This document shows positions 1 to 7,686 of a DNA stretch of 64,000 bases, piece by piece. Within the stretch, counting starts at the first letter, position 1, and every line of letters begins with the position of its first letter. The DNA comes from Amycolatopsis sp. DSM 110486 (GTDB lineage: Bacteria > Actinomycetota > Actinomycetes > Mycobacteriales > Pseudonocardiaceae). Where the stretch lies: positions 2,929,001 through 2,993,000 of the forward strand of contig NZ_CP080519.1 of assembly GCF_019468465.1 (NCBI RefSeq), read 5' to 3'. The notes beneath the pieces were generated by a model. That model saw only the letters and a list, made by a program, of their open reading frames with translations, did no database searches and was not told where the DNA came from. The position numbers and the translations under genes were made by a program.

Positions 1-476
1 TCGCGGCCGTGATCTGGCACGTCCAGGAGCACACCGTGACCGGCCGCCGGTTGTACGCGACCGGCTTCAACGAGCGCGCCGCGCGGCTCGCCGGCGTGCC
101 GACCTTCCGGCTGCGGTTCCTTTCGCTCGTCGCGGGAGCGCTGATCGCCGGGTTCACCGGGATCGTGCTGGGCTCGTCGGTCGGTTCGGGCGACCCCGCG
201 TCCGGCACGCCGTACCTGCTGCCGGCGTTCGCCGCGGTGTTCCTCGGCGCGACGCAGTTCAAGGAGGGCCGCTTCAACGCGGGCGGCACGGTGCTCGCCG
301 TGGTGCTGCTGGGCACCGGCGACACCGGACTGGCGCTGGCCGGCGCCGCCACCTGGGCGTCCAACACCTTCACCGGCATCGTGCTGATCGCCGCGCTCGC
401 GGTCACCGGCAAGCAGCGCGGCACGCTGCGCGGCATCAAACGCCGCCTACGCCGTACCACCGAGCCCGTTTCCTGA
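1..476 (+). CDS. Simple-sugar-type ABC transporter permease (RbsC-like), 5' end cut by the window
   Basis: C-terminal part (about 157 residues) of an inner-membrane permease of the ribose/xylose type ABC importers. The first whole codon in frame is at position 3; the true start lies outside. The visible part carries the family's cytoplasmic coupling-loop pattern ATGFNERAARLAGVP, then glycine/alanine-rich hydrophobic segments (GALIAGFTGIVLG, LLPAFAAVFLGATQF) typical of BPD_transp_2 permeases, and ends in a basic tail. The gene for a matching substrate-binding lipoprotein follows after 28 bp, so the two are almost certainly one operon; the ATPase is presumably upstream. The substrate cannot be told from sequence. 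Confidence 0.9.
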   Translation, partial: AAVIWHVQEHTVTGRRLYATGFNERAARLAGVPTFRLRFLSLVAGALIAGFTGIVLGSSVGSGDPASGTPYLLPAFAAVFLGATQFKEGRFNAGGTVLAVVLLGTGDTGLALAGAATWASNTFTGIVLIAALAVTGKQRGTLRGIKRRLRRTTEPVS

Positions 477-504
477 GCTTTCCCCGTCGACAAAGGAGTC
501 GTTC

Positions 505-1632
505 ATGCTCGGAAAACCCTTGCGCGGCAAGATGTTCGCGCTCATGGCCGCGGCGCTCGCCGTCGCCGGACTGGTCTCGGCCTGCGGTTCGGGCGGCGCC
601 GGCGCGTCGGCCGGCACCAGCGGTGCGAAGGCCGATCTCACGCAGGCCAAGCAGATCCTCGCCGCCGCGTCGCAGCGGCCGACCAAGATCCAGGTCACCG
701 ACCCGATCGGCAAACCCGTACCCGCGGGCAAGAAGATCGCGTTCGTCAGCTGCGGGCTGCCCGAGTGCGTGCTGCAGGGCGAGGTGATCAAGAAGGCGAC
801 GGACCTGCTGGGCTGGTCGCTCACCACGATCAACACCAACGGCACCCCGCAGGGCTTCCAGAACGCGTTCGACACGATCCTGCGCCAGAAGGTCGACGGG
901 GTCATCTACAACGCGATCGACAAGTCCGTGATCCGCTCGCAGCTCGGGCAGCTGCAGTCGCAGGGTGCGATCACCGGCGCGTGCTGCCAGCTCGACCCGG
1001 TGGGCGACGGCATCACCTACGTGATCGACACCCCGGACGACAACTCGCCCAAGGGCAAGATCGACGCCGCGTGGGCCGTGGTCAACGGCGGCGACAGCGC
1101 TTCGGTGCTGTACGCGAACATCCCCGACTTCAAGATCCTCAGCTCGATCAAGTCCGGCCTGCAGACCAACCTCAAGACCCTGTGCCCCGGCTGCACGTTC
1201 GACTCGATCGACCTGCCGCTGACGTCGCTGGGCAAGGACGCGCCCAACCGCATGGTGTCCTACCTGCGCAGCCACCCGAAGACCAAGTTCGTGGTCCTCG
1301 CCGACGACGCGGCAGGCGTCGGTCTGCCCGCGGCGCTGAAGGCCGCGGGCCTCGACGACGTCAAGGTCTTCGGCCAGGCCCCGTACGGCGCTTCGCTGGG
1401 CTACCTGAAGAACGGCACCGAGGCCGGCGCGATCCCGTACGACCTCTACGGCGACATGTGGGCGATCGTCGACAGCATGGCCCGCAAGTTCGCCGGCGTC
1501 GCGGTGCCGACCATCCACCCACCGATGTGGGTCGTCACCAAGGACAACTACCCCACCGAGGCCGGCAGCGAGCTGTTCCCGATCGTCGCCGACTACGACA
1601 AGCAGTACGCCGCGCTGTGGGGCAAGGCGTGA
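505..1632 (+). CDS. Sugar ABC transporter substrate-binding lipoprotein
   Basis: 375 aa periplasmic-binding-protein (Peripla_BP_4/RbsB-like fold) lipoprotein that would deliver substrate to the preceding permease. A basic N-terminus and hydrophobic stretch end in a lipobox VSAC with the lipidated Cys at residue 27. The mature part begins its first Rossmann-like lobe at KKIAFVSCGLPECVLQGEV and continues with the usual VDGVIYNAID hinge-region pattern. The ATG at 505 has an AAAGGAG ribosome site about 8 bases upstream. Its stop overlaps the GTG of the cyclase gene by 4 nt, so translation of the two is probably coupled and the imported compound may be the cyclase-family enzyme's substrate or a relative (inference). 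Confidence 0.88.
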   Translation: MLGKPLRGKMFALMAAALAVAGLVSACGSGGAGASAGTSGAKADLTQAKQILAAASQRPTKIQVTDPIGKPVPAGKKIAFVSCGLPECVLQGEVIKKATDLLGWSLTTINTNGTPQGFQNAFDTILRQKVDGVIYNAIDKSVIRSQLGQLQSQGAITGACCQLDPVGDGITYVIDTPDDNSPKGKIDAAWAVVNGGDSASVLYANIPDFKILSSIKSGLQTNLKTLCPGCTFDSIDLPLTSLGKDAPNRMVSYLRSHPKTKFVVLADDAAGVGLPAALKAAGLDDVKVFGQAPYGASLGYLKNGTEAGAIPYDLYGDMWAIVDSMARKFAGVAVPTIHPPMWVVTKDNYPTEAGSELFPIVADYDKQYAALWGKA

Positions 1633-2591
1633 CGGACGAGGTCCCGGCCGTGGCGCACCTGCTCGCGGGTGCGCCACGGAACTGGGGCCGCTGGGGCGAG
1701 GACGACGAGGTGGGCACCCTCAACCACCTCGGCCCGGCGGAGGTGCTCGCCGGGCTCGGGACGGTCCGCCAGGGCCGGGTGTTCACGTTGCAGACGCCGA
1801 TGTTCCACGAGCACGGCGACCCGTCCTCGCCCGCGCGGGCGGCGCCGCGGCGGTACATGGTGCAGGACCAGGGTTCCTGGTACGCCCCCGAACCACCGGA
1901 CCTGCCCGGCGGCGCGCGGTACGCGGACGACGTCGTCGTGAGCCACCTGCAGGGCTCGACGCAGTACGACGCGCTCGGCCACGTCTGGTACGACGACACG
2001 CTTTACAACGGCTACGACGCCGCGACCACGATCGGCGGCCTGCGCAAGGCGAGCGTGCTGCCGATCGCCGAACGCGGCGTCGTCGGCCGCGGGGTGCTCG
2101 TGGACATGGCCGGGTTCCGCGGCAAACGCCACCTGGACCGCGACGAGACCTTCACCCACGAGGACCTCGCCGCCGCGGCCGCCGCGCAGGGCGTGGAGAT
2201 CCGGCCGCACGACGTGCTGCTGATCAACACGGGCTGGCTGGAGTTCTTCTACTCCGTGCCACGGGAGGAGTTCTTCGGCGAGTCCTATCAGGAACCGGGA
2301 TTGGTCTACACCCCTGAGCTGGCCGAGTGGTTCCAGACCATGGAGATCGCCAACCTCGCCACCGACACGATCGGCAACGAGGTGCTCATCGACCCGCGCA
2401 ACGGCACCACGTTGCTCGTCCACTGTGCACTGATGCGCAACCTCGGCCTGGTGTTCACCGAGATCTGCGACCTGCGCGCACTGGTCGCCGACTGCCGCGC
2501 CGACGGCCAGTGGGACTTCCTCTACGCGGCGGCACCGCTGAAGGTGGTGGGCGGGACGGGTTCTCCGGTGAACCCGATCGTGGTCAAGTAG
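1629..2591 (+). CDS. Cyclase-family protein (kynurenine formamidase-like metal hydrolase)
   Basis: 320 aa member of the cyclase/KynB-like superfamily, metal-dependent hydrolases of amide or ester bonds in small cyclic compounds. The signature region reads HLQGSTQYDALGHVWYD, the variant seen in the longer 'cyclase family' proteins, where GSTQxDALGH replaces HxGTHxDxPxH; a second conserved stretch is HDVLLINTGW. The chosen start is GTG 1629, which forms a GTGA overlap with the upstream stop; an open frame runs far upstream, but it is antisense-like composition inside the binding-protein gene. No signal peptide, so cytoplasmic. The exact substrate is unknown; linkage to a sugar-type importer suggests a catabolic role (inference). 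Confidence 0.82.
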   Translation: MTDEVPAVAHLLAGAPRNWGRWGEDDEVGTLNHLGPAEVLAGLGTVRQGRVFTLQTPMFHEHGDPSSPARAAPRRYMVQDQGSWYAPEPPDLPGGARYADDVVVSHLQGSTQYDALGHVWYDDTLYNGYDAATTIGGLRKASVLPIAERGVVGRGVLVDMAGFRGKRHLDRDETFTHEDLAAAAAAQGVEIRPHDVLLINTGWLEFFYSVPREEFFGESYQEPGLVYTPELAEWFQTMEIANLATDTIGNEVLIDPRNGTTLLVHCALMRNLGLVFTEICDLRALVADCRADGQWDFLYAAAPLKVVGGTGSPVNPIVVK

Positions 2592-2620
2592 GGGCAGCGG
2601 GCGGGTGCCGCCCGCTGCCC
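2592..2620. terminator. Bidirectional hairpin terminator
   Basis: Perfect 13-bp stem (GGGCAGCGGGCGG against CCGCCCGCTGCCC) with a 3-nt loop, starting one base after the cyclase stop and lying 10 bp from the end of the convergent gene at 2630. There is no T tract, as is common for actinobacterial terminators. Confidence 0.75.
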
Positions 2621-2629
2621 AAGACCGGC

Positions 2630-3016
2630 TCAGCCGGCCCCGGCGGCTCCGGCGGAACTCGGGCCGGCTTCCGCGTTCGCGCTGCCGCGCAGGGGCATCG
2701 GCTGCCAGTTCAAGCCGTTCCCCAGGGTCTCCGACTGCGCTTTGATCTGGTCCGGGTTGCCGGTCAGCCCGTTGAGCGCCTCCTTGAGCGGGCCCACGTG
2801 CTCCAGCAACCACCCGACACCGGCCGCCAGAGCCGCGCCGAACGGGTCCATCGCCACTGACAACGCGTCGAGCGCGGTCGCCACCGCCCCCATCGCGACC
2901 GACGCCCAGTCACCCGACTCGATCGCCGAGGACAGACCATTCGCCGACTCCAGCAGCGAGATGCCCGAATAGGCCTTCGTCGAATTTTGCGTCGGTACGA
3001 CGAGTGGGTTGCTCAC
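2630..3016 (-). CDS. Short ESX/type VII-associated-like protein, probably truncated
   Basis: 128 aa from GTG 3016, preceded on the coding strand by an AAAGGTGG ribosome site; the open frame extends 29 codons upstream without such a site. The product is alpha-helical with an SGISLLESANGLSSAIESGD start, then a helix with DPFGAALAAGVGWLLEHVG. From memory this matches the N-terminal helical segment of type VII secretion substrates and toxin-type proteins in Pseudonocardiaceae, which normally continue with IxAQSExW... and a much longer C-terminal region. Here the protein ends about 30 residues after IKAQSETLG in a low-complexity Ala/Gly/Ser tail. It is either a short standalone form or the remnant of a longer gene. 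Function not assigned. Confidence 0.55.
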   Translation of the reverse strand: MSNPLVVPTQNSTKAYSGISLLESANGLSSAIESGDWASVAMGAVATALDALSVAMDPFGAALAAGVGWLLEHVGPLKEALNGLTGNPDQIKAQSETLGNGLNWQPMPLRGSANAEAGPSSAGAAGAG

Positions 3017-3454
3017 CGTGAGGCCACCTTTTCCCCCGAAACGAGGGGATGACGGCAAACCGGTTCCGGCAACGGTGCTAGACACGTTCGTACACGTGAA
3101 CATGGCTGACGGGCATCGTTTTCTACCGGTTCACCGCGCCGCGGGGAATATCCCGGACGCGGTCAAGCAACAGCCGGCTCTCACCATTGCGGTGTGGCCC
3201 GGCTCACTTCTCGGGCTCGCGGGAAAACGGGAACCCCCGCTTTCGACAACTGCGAGGACCCAGAATCACGTCGGCCTCGGCCAAGTTTTCGAACCCGGCC
3301 GAGGCCGACGTGAACAACTGACCCGCGTGCTCGAGGCCCGGGGGACGTGGACCTGCGAGCGCCGCGGCGCGTGGTGACCGGCCCGGGAAGCTCGCTCCCG
3401 CGGCCGGAGGCCGGGCACCACACCGATATACTTTCGCGGCCTGGTTCAGGCGCT
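3017..3454. other. 438-bp gene-free interval before tRNA-Thr
   Basis: No convincing coding frame. It holds the upstream region of the ESX-like gene (minus strand), a long inverted repeat at 3266-3313, and the presumed promoter of the tRNA. The small frames here lack ribosome sites and actinobacterial codon bias. Confidence 0.6.
3266..3313. repeat. Perfect 17-bp inverted repeat (REP-like palindrome)
   Basis: TCACGTCGGCCTCGGCC at 3266-3282 is the exact reverse complement of 3297-3313, with a 14-nt AT-richer loop. It stands alone in a gene-free interval, over 200 bp from the nearest stop codon, so it does not look like the terminator of either flanking gene. Confidence 0.7.
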
Positions 3455-3527
3455 GCCGGCATAGCTCAGTTGGTAGAGCAACCGCCTTGTAAGCGGTAGG
3501 TCAGGGGTTCAAGTCCCCTTGCCGGCT
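3455..3527 (+). tRNA. tRNA-Thr (anticodon TGT)
   Basis: 73-nt cloverleaf. The acceptor stem GCCGGCA (3455-3461) pairs with TGCCGGC (3520-3526). The D-arm contains AGCTCAGTTGGTAGAGCA, the anticodon stem ACCGC/GCGGT closes the loop CTTGTAA with anticodon TGT, and the T-arm is GGGGTTCAAGTCCCC. The discriminator base is T (3527), followed by CC but not A, so the CCA end is completed after transcription. Confidence 0.96.
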
Positions 3528-3576
3528 CCTTCCGCCCCACAGGTCGCTGATCTGTCTCGGGGCAGTTCGAGACCCG

Positions 3577-4104
3577 TCAGACGCGGCGGGCGTTGTGGAA
3601 CGGCATCGAGGCCAGCGGCGACAGCTTCACCGGAACTCCGGGCCGGCTGGCGTGCAGGACCATGCCGCCGCCGGCGTAGATGCCGACGTGGCTCACGGGC
3701 GTGTAGAAGAACACCAGGTCACCGGGCTGCAGTGCGGCCTTGGAGACGGCGACGCCCGCCGTGGACTGCAGCCGCGAGCTGTGCGGCAACGCGACGCCGA
3801 CCTGCTTGAACGCCCACACGACGAGGCCGGAGCAGTCGTAGGCGTTCGGACCGGCCGCGCCCCAGACGTAGGGCTTGCCCTGCTGGGTCAGCGCGCGGCC
3901 GAGCGCAGAGGCGCCAACCCGAGCGCTGGCCGACGCGGAGGCGGCCGGGGCGGCGGTCGCGGCGGACGCGGTGCTCGCGAGGACCGGGCCGGCGGTGGCC
4001 GACATCGCGGCGGCAAGTGCGGTCGCCGTCAGGGCGGCGCGGACGAAGCGCCGTTTGCGTGACGGCGCGGCATCGGATCGAACTTCGAATCGGTGTAGTG
4101 CCAT
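3577..4104 (-). CDS. Secreted NlpC/P60 peptidoglycan endopeptidase
   Basis: 175 aa exported cell-wall hydrolase that would cleave peptide stems (D-Glu-diamino acid bond in characterised relatives). Residues 17-50 form a signal peptide with a KRR start and an Ala-rich core. The NlpC/P60 domain fills residues 66-175: catalytic Cys91 in DCSGLV, His139 in SHVGIY, and third-position His151. The start is ATG 4104, with GAAGGAG 12 bases upstream; the frame stays open for 40 more codons with no better site. There is no extra substrate-binding domain, so it is a minimal enzyme. Transcribed alone, divergent from the ThrE gene across a 0.5-kb interval. Confidence 0.92.
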   Translation of the reverse strand: MALHRFEVRSDAAPSRKRRFVRAALTATALAAAMSATAGPVLASTASAATAAPAASASASARVGASALGRALTQQGKPYVWGAAGPNAYDCSGLVVWAFKQVGVALPHSSRLQSTAGVAVSKAALQPGDLVFFYTPVSHVGIYAGGGMVLHASRPGVPVKLSPLASMPFHNARRV

Positions 4105-4607
4105 TTCGGGGTAGAGCTCCTTCGGGGGAGGAGAGCGAATCACAGGTAACCGTGAGAACACGGGCACATTACGAAACGAAATACGAGAATGCACCAAAGA
4201 GTGATCAGTGGCACAGATCAACAATTCTTGCCTGCCGGTCAGTGCAAATACCGAGTGGTATCAGTCGCAATTTACCGGCAGTCAAAACCCGCTCCACCAG
4301 CGCGGATGCACCCAAAAAGCCGCTCGCGAAATTCAGTCAGCGGAATTCCGTGAAGCACATTTTGGAACCGGTTTCACCAGGAATTCCGCGCTCACGGCCC
4401 GCGCCGGCCGGCACACCCGGCGCAAACCCGCTCCAGACCACCCCGAACCCCCAGCTCAACCGCCGAAAACGAGCGCCCCGGACGACCCTGCGAGACGATC
4501 GAGGGCAGACGTGGTGCACACCACTTCCGGATCAGTGCAACGGTCGGGACGCGTCGGCCGATGGTCCCCGGGAACGTCGAGGAGAACGACGCCAGACGGA
4601 CGAGGAG
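4105..4607. other. 503-bp divergent intergenic region
   Basis: Separates the NlpC/P60 gene (minus) from the ThrE gene (plus). The first part (4140-4340) is notably A+T-richer than the rest of the window, as expected of a promoter zone. The c-di-AMP riboswitch sometimes found ahead of actinobacterial cell-wall hydrolases was looked for and not seen. No supported coding frame. Confidence 0.55.
4256..4285 (-). promoter_or_regulatory. Possible promoter of the NlpC/P60 gene
   Basis: On the minus strand TTGACT (4280-4285) is followed after 18 bp by ATACCA (4256-4261), a fair match to housekeeping -35/-10 elements, about 150 bp before the start codon. Sequence match only. Confidence 0.3.
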
Positions 4608-6125
4608 GTGGGATCGATCATTAAGATCAACGAACGCGCCGACCAGGGGATTCACCGCAGACGATGGCCGATCCTGGAGCCTCCCCGGCCGAGCTCGAAC
4701 CAGCGGCACCGGCCGAATCTCCTGCGGCGGCGCGCGTGGCACATCCTCGAGGCGCCGACGGCGGAACAGCCGGCCGTCGAAAGCGGAGAGACGCTGGGCC
4801 CGCAGCCGCCCGACGACGCGACGGTCAACTTCGTCCTCGACCTGACGCTGCGCATCGGCGAGGTGCAGATGGCCAGCGGCGCCGGTGCGTCCGACGTCAC
4901 CGCCACGATCCTCGCGCTCACCGCCGCGCTCGGGCTGCCCCACTGCGAGGTCGACGTGATCTTCACGTCGATCACCGTCACGTGCCACCGCGGCACGGAC
5001 CTGGCGCCCGTCACCGCGTTGCGAGTGGTCCGTTCGCGCAGCCTCGACTACACACGGCTTACGCAGGCCGAGATCCTCGTGCGCAAGATCGTCCGCGGCA
5101 ACATGGGCGCCGAGGAAGCGCACACGGAACTGGAGCGCATCACGGCCGCGCCGCACCCGTACCCGCGCTGGGTCGCCACGATCGCGTGGGGCGGGCTGGC
5201 CGCGTTCATCACGCTGCTGCTCGGCGGCGGCCCCGACGTGGCCGTGGTGGCGTTCGTGATCTCCTCGGTGGTCGACCGGCTCGGCCGGCTGCTCAACCGC
5301 TACCACCTGCCGTTCTTCTTCCAGCAGGTCGTCGGCGGGCTCGTCGCGACGCTGTCCGCGATGGCGATCGTGAGCAGCAACGTCCTCACCACCGACCGCC
5401 CGACGCTCGTGGTCGCCGCGGCCGTCACGGTGCTGCTGTCCGGGCTGTCCACCGTCTCGGCGGTGCAGGACGCGATCACCGGCTACAACGTCACGGCCGC
5501 CGGCCGCACGATGGAGACCGCGCTGATGTCCGCGGGCCTGATCACCGGCGTGGTGCTGGCGCTGAAGATCGCCGTGATGCTCGGCCTGCCGAGCACGCCG
5601 CTGCCGGAGGTCATCAACTCGACCCCTCAGCAGCTGCCTATCGTGGTCGTCACCGGCGCCGGCGCGGCCGCTTGCTTCGCGCTGGCCTCCTACTCGACGC
5701 TGCGCGCGCTGCTGGTCGCCGCGGCGGCGGGTGCCATCGGCGCACTCGTTTACGGCTCGCTGATGCTCACGCAGTTCGACGCGGTGAGCTCGTCGGCCAT
5801 CGCGGCCACGCTCGTCGGCTTCTGCGGCGGCCTGCTCGCCCGTCGGCTGCAGGTCACCCCTCTCGTCGTGGCCGTGTCCGGTATCACTCCCCTGCTGCCC
5901 GGCCTGTCCACCTATCGTGGTCTATACCAATTGGGGGTCGAGCCCGGCGGCAACATCTCGTCGCTGATGACCGCCGTCGCCATCGGGCTCGCGCTGGCAG
6001 CGGGCGTTGTCCTGGGTGAATACCTCGCGCAACCCGTCCGGATGCGGCTCGGGCGGCTCGAACGCAAGCTCGCCGGACCGCGGATGGCGGGACCGCTGGA
6101 GCCGCCGGAGCGGCGTCTGGAGTAA
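4608..6125 (+). CDS. Threonine/serine exporter family (ThrE-type) membrane protein
   Basis: About 505 aa single-chain ThrE family transporter, close to the usual ~490 aa, containing both the N-terminal ThrE (DUF1212) half and the C-terminal ThrE_2 half. The cytoplasmic N-terminal domain shows LRIGEVQMASGAGASDVTAT and CEVDVIFTSITVTCHRG, followed by about ten hydrophobic segments. By analogy with Corynebacterium ThrE it would export Thr/Ser by proton exchange. The start is uncertain: GTG 4608 is in frame, but its best ribosome site (GAGGAGG, 4602-4608) overlaps it, and a non-standard start ATC 4617 or ATT 4620 would be better spaced. The open frame further upstream lies in non-coding-like sequence. 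Confidence 0.85.
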   Translation: MGSIIKINERADQGIHRRRWPILEPPRPSSNQRHRPNLLRRRAWHILEAPTAEQPAVESGETLGPQPPDDATVNFVLDLTLRIGEVQMASGAGASDVTATILALTAALGLPHCEVDVIFTSITVTCHRGTDLAPVTALRVVRSRSLDYTRLTQAEILVRKIVRGNMGAEEAHTELERITAAPHPYPRWVATIAWGGLAAFITLLLGGGPDVAVVAFVISSVVDRLGRLLNRYHLPFFFQQVVGGLVATLSAMAIVSSNVLTTDRPTLVVAAAVTVLLSGLSTVSAVQDAITGYNVTAAGRTMETALMSAGLITGVVLALKIAVMLGLPSTPLPEVINSTPQQLPIVVVTGAGAAACFALASYSTLRALLVAAAAGAIGALVYGSLMLTQFDAVSSSAIAATLVGFCGGLLARRLQVTPLVVAVSGITPLLPGLSTYRGLYQLGVEPGGNISSLMTAVAIGLALAAGVVLGEYLAQPVRMRLGRLERKLAGPRMAGPLEPPERRLE

Positions 6126-6208
6126 GCGGTTGATCACCGGCCGGTCGCCTGGCGCGCGCTAGGGTTTCACTGGGGCCGCGACCCGCGGATGACGAGGGAG
6201 CAGCTGTA

Positions 6209-7651
6209 GTGACTGTCGAGCAGAAGACCGCACCGTCCGCCGATTTCGTCGTGGTGGCCAACCGGCTGCCCGTCGACCTGGAGCGCGCTTCGGACGGCGG
6301 CCAGCGCTGGACGGCGAGCCCCGGCGGGCTCGTCTCGGCGCTCGAACCGTTCCTGCGCTCGCGCAAAGGCGCATGGGTCGGCTGGCCCGGCGTCCCCGAC
6401 GTCGACGTCGAGGAGTTCGACGACGACGGCCTGGTCCTGCACCCCGTCACCCTCACCTCCGCCGAGGTCCGTGACTACTACGAAGGCTTCTCCAACGCCA
6501 CGCTCTGGCCGCTCTACCACGACGTCGTCGCGCCGCCGGTGTTCGACCGCACGTGGTGGGACAGCTACGTGAAGGTCAACCGCCGCTTCGCCGAGGCCAG
6601 CGCCCAGGTCGCGGCCCAGGGCGCGACGGTGTGGATCCAGGACTACCAGCTGCAGCTCGTGCCCACGATGCTGCGCGAGCTGCGCCCCGACCTGCGCATC
6701 GGCTTCTTCCTGCACATCCCGTTCCCGCCCGTCGAGCTGTTCATGCAGCTGCCGTGGCGCGCCGAGATCGTGCGCGGGCTCATCGGCGCCGACCTCATCG
6801 GCTTCCACCGCCCCGGCGGCGCGCAGAACTTCCTGTGGCTGGCCCGCCAGCTCGTCGGCCTCGAGCCGACGCGCGGCGCCGTCGGCGTGCGGTCACGGCC
6901 CGGCATGGTGCAGGTCGGCGACCGCACCGTGCGCGTCGGCGCGTTCCCGATCTCGATCGACGCCGCCGGCCTCGACACCCTCGCGCGCAGCAAGGGCGTG
7001 GTCGAGCGCGCCAAGCAGATCCGCCGCGACCTCGGCAACCCGAAGGCGGTGATGCTCGGCGTCGACCGCCTCGACTACACCAAGGGCATCGACCTGCGGC
7101 TACAGGCGCTGCACGAGCTGCTGCACGAGGAGCGCATGCTGCCCGAGGACGTCGCCTTCGTGCAGCTGGCCACGCCGAGCCGCGAACGCGTGGAGCACTA
7201 CCAGCGCATGCGCGGCGAGATCGAGCAGATGGTCGGCCGCATCAACGGCGAGTTCGCGCGTGTCGGTCACCCGGTCGTGCACTACCTGCACCAGTCCGTG
7301 AACCGCACCGAGCTGGCCGCCTTCTTCTCCGCCGCCGACGTGATGGTGGTAACGCCGCTGCGCGACGGGATGAATCTCGTCTGCAAGGAATACGTCGCCT
7401 GCCGCCACGATCTCGGGGGCGCGCTCGTGCTCAGCGAGTTCGCCGGCGCGGCCGCCGAACTGACCAGCGCGTTCCTGGTCAACCCCCATGATCTGGACGG
7501 GGTGAAGAACGCGTTGGTGGCTGCTATTACGCTCGACCCCGCCGAGGGCCGACGCAGGATGCGCGCCATGCGTCGACAGGTCCTCACCCACGACGTCGAC
7601 CGGTGGGCGCGCTCGTTCCTGCAGGCGCTGGGTGCGGAGCCGGTCGACTGA
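6209..7651 (+). CDS. otsA: Trehalose-6-phosphate synthase
   Basis: 480 aa GT20 glycosyltransferase joining UDP/ADP-glucose to glucose-6-phosphate. Family landmarks are present in order: [10 protein letters not shown] near the N-terminus, the GGLVSAL nucleotide-sugar loop, [27 protein letters not shown], and [14 protein letters not shown] near the C-terminus. Length matches the bacterial family. The start is GTG 6209 after GAGGGAG. The next gene, 35 bp on, carries the partner phosphatase, so the pair makes trehalose by the OtsAB route. No regulatory site was recognised. Confidence 0.97.
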   Translation: MTVEQKTAPSADFVVVANRLPVDLERASDGGQRWTASPGGLVSALEPFLRSRKGAWVGWPGVPDVDVEEFDDDGLVLHPVTLTSAEVRDYYEGFSNATLWPLYHDVVAPPVFDRTWWDSYVKVNRRFAEASAQVAAQGATVWIQDYQLQLVPTMLRELRPDLRIGFFLHIPFPPVELFMQLPWRAEIVRGLIGADLIGFHRPGGAQNFLWLARQLVGLEPTRGAVGVRSRPGMVQVGDRTVRVGAFPISIDAAGLDTLARSKGVVERAKQIRRDLGNPKAVMLGVDRLDYTKGIDLRLQALHELLHEERMLPEDVAFVQLATPSRERVEHYQRMRGEIEQMVGRINGEFARVGHPVVHYLHQSVNRTELAAFFSAADVMVVTPLRDGMNLVCKEYVACRHDLGGALVLSEFAGAAAELTSAFLVNPHDLDGVKNALVAAITLDPAEGRRRMRAMRRQVLTHDVDRWARSFLQALGAEPVD

Positions 7652-7686
7652 CCTCCCCCGTACCGCGCTGGACCTCCTGAGGAGGA

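Noticed and set aside
4105..4607. c-di-AMP (ydaO-type) riboswitch ahead of the NlpC/P60 gene
   Set aside because: The conserved core sequences of that class were not found on the minus strand of this interval.
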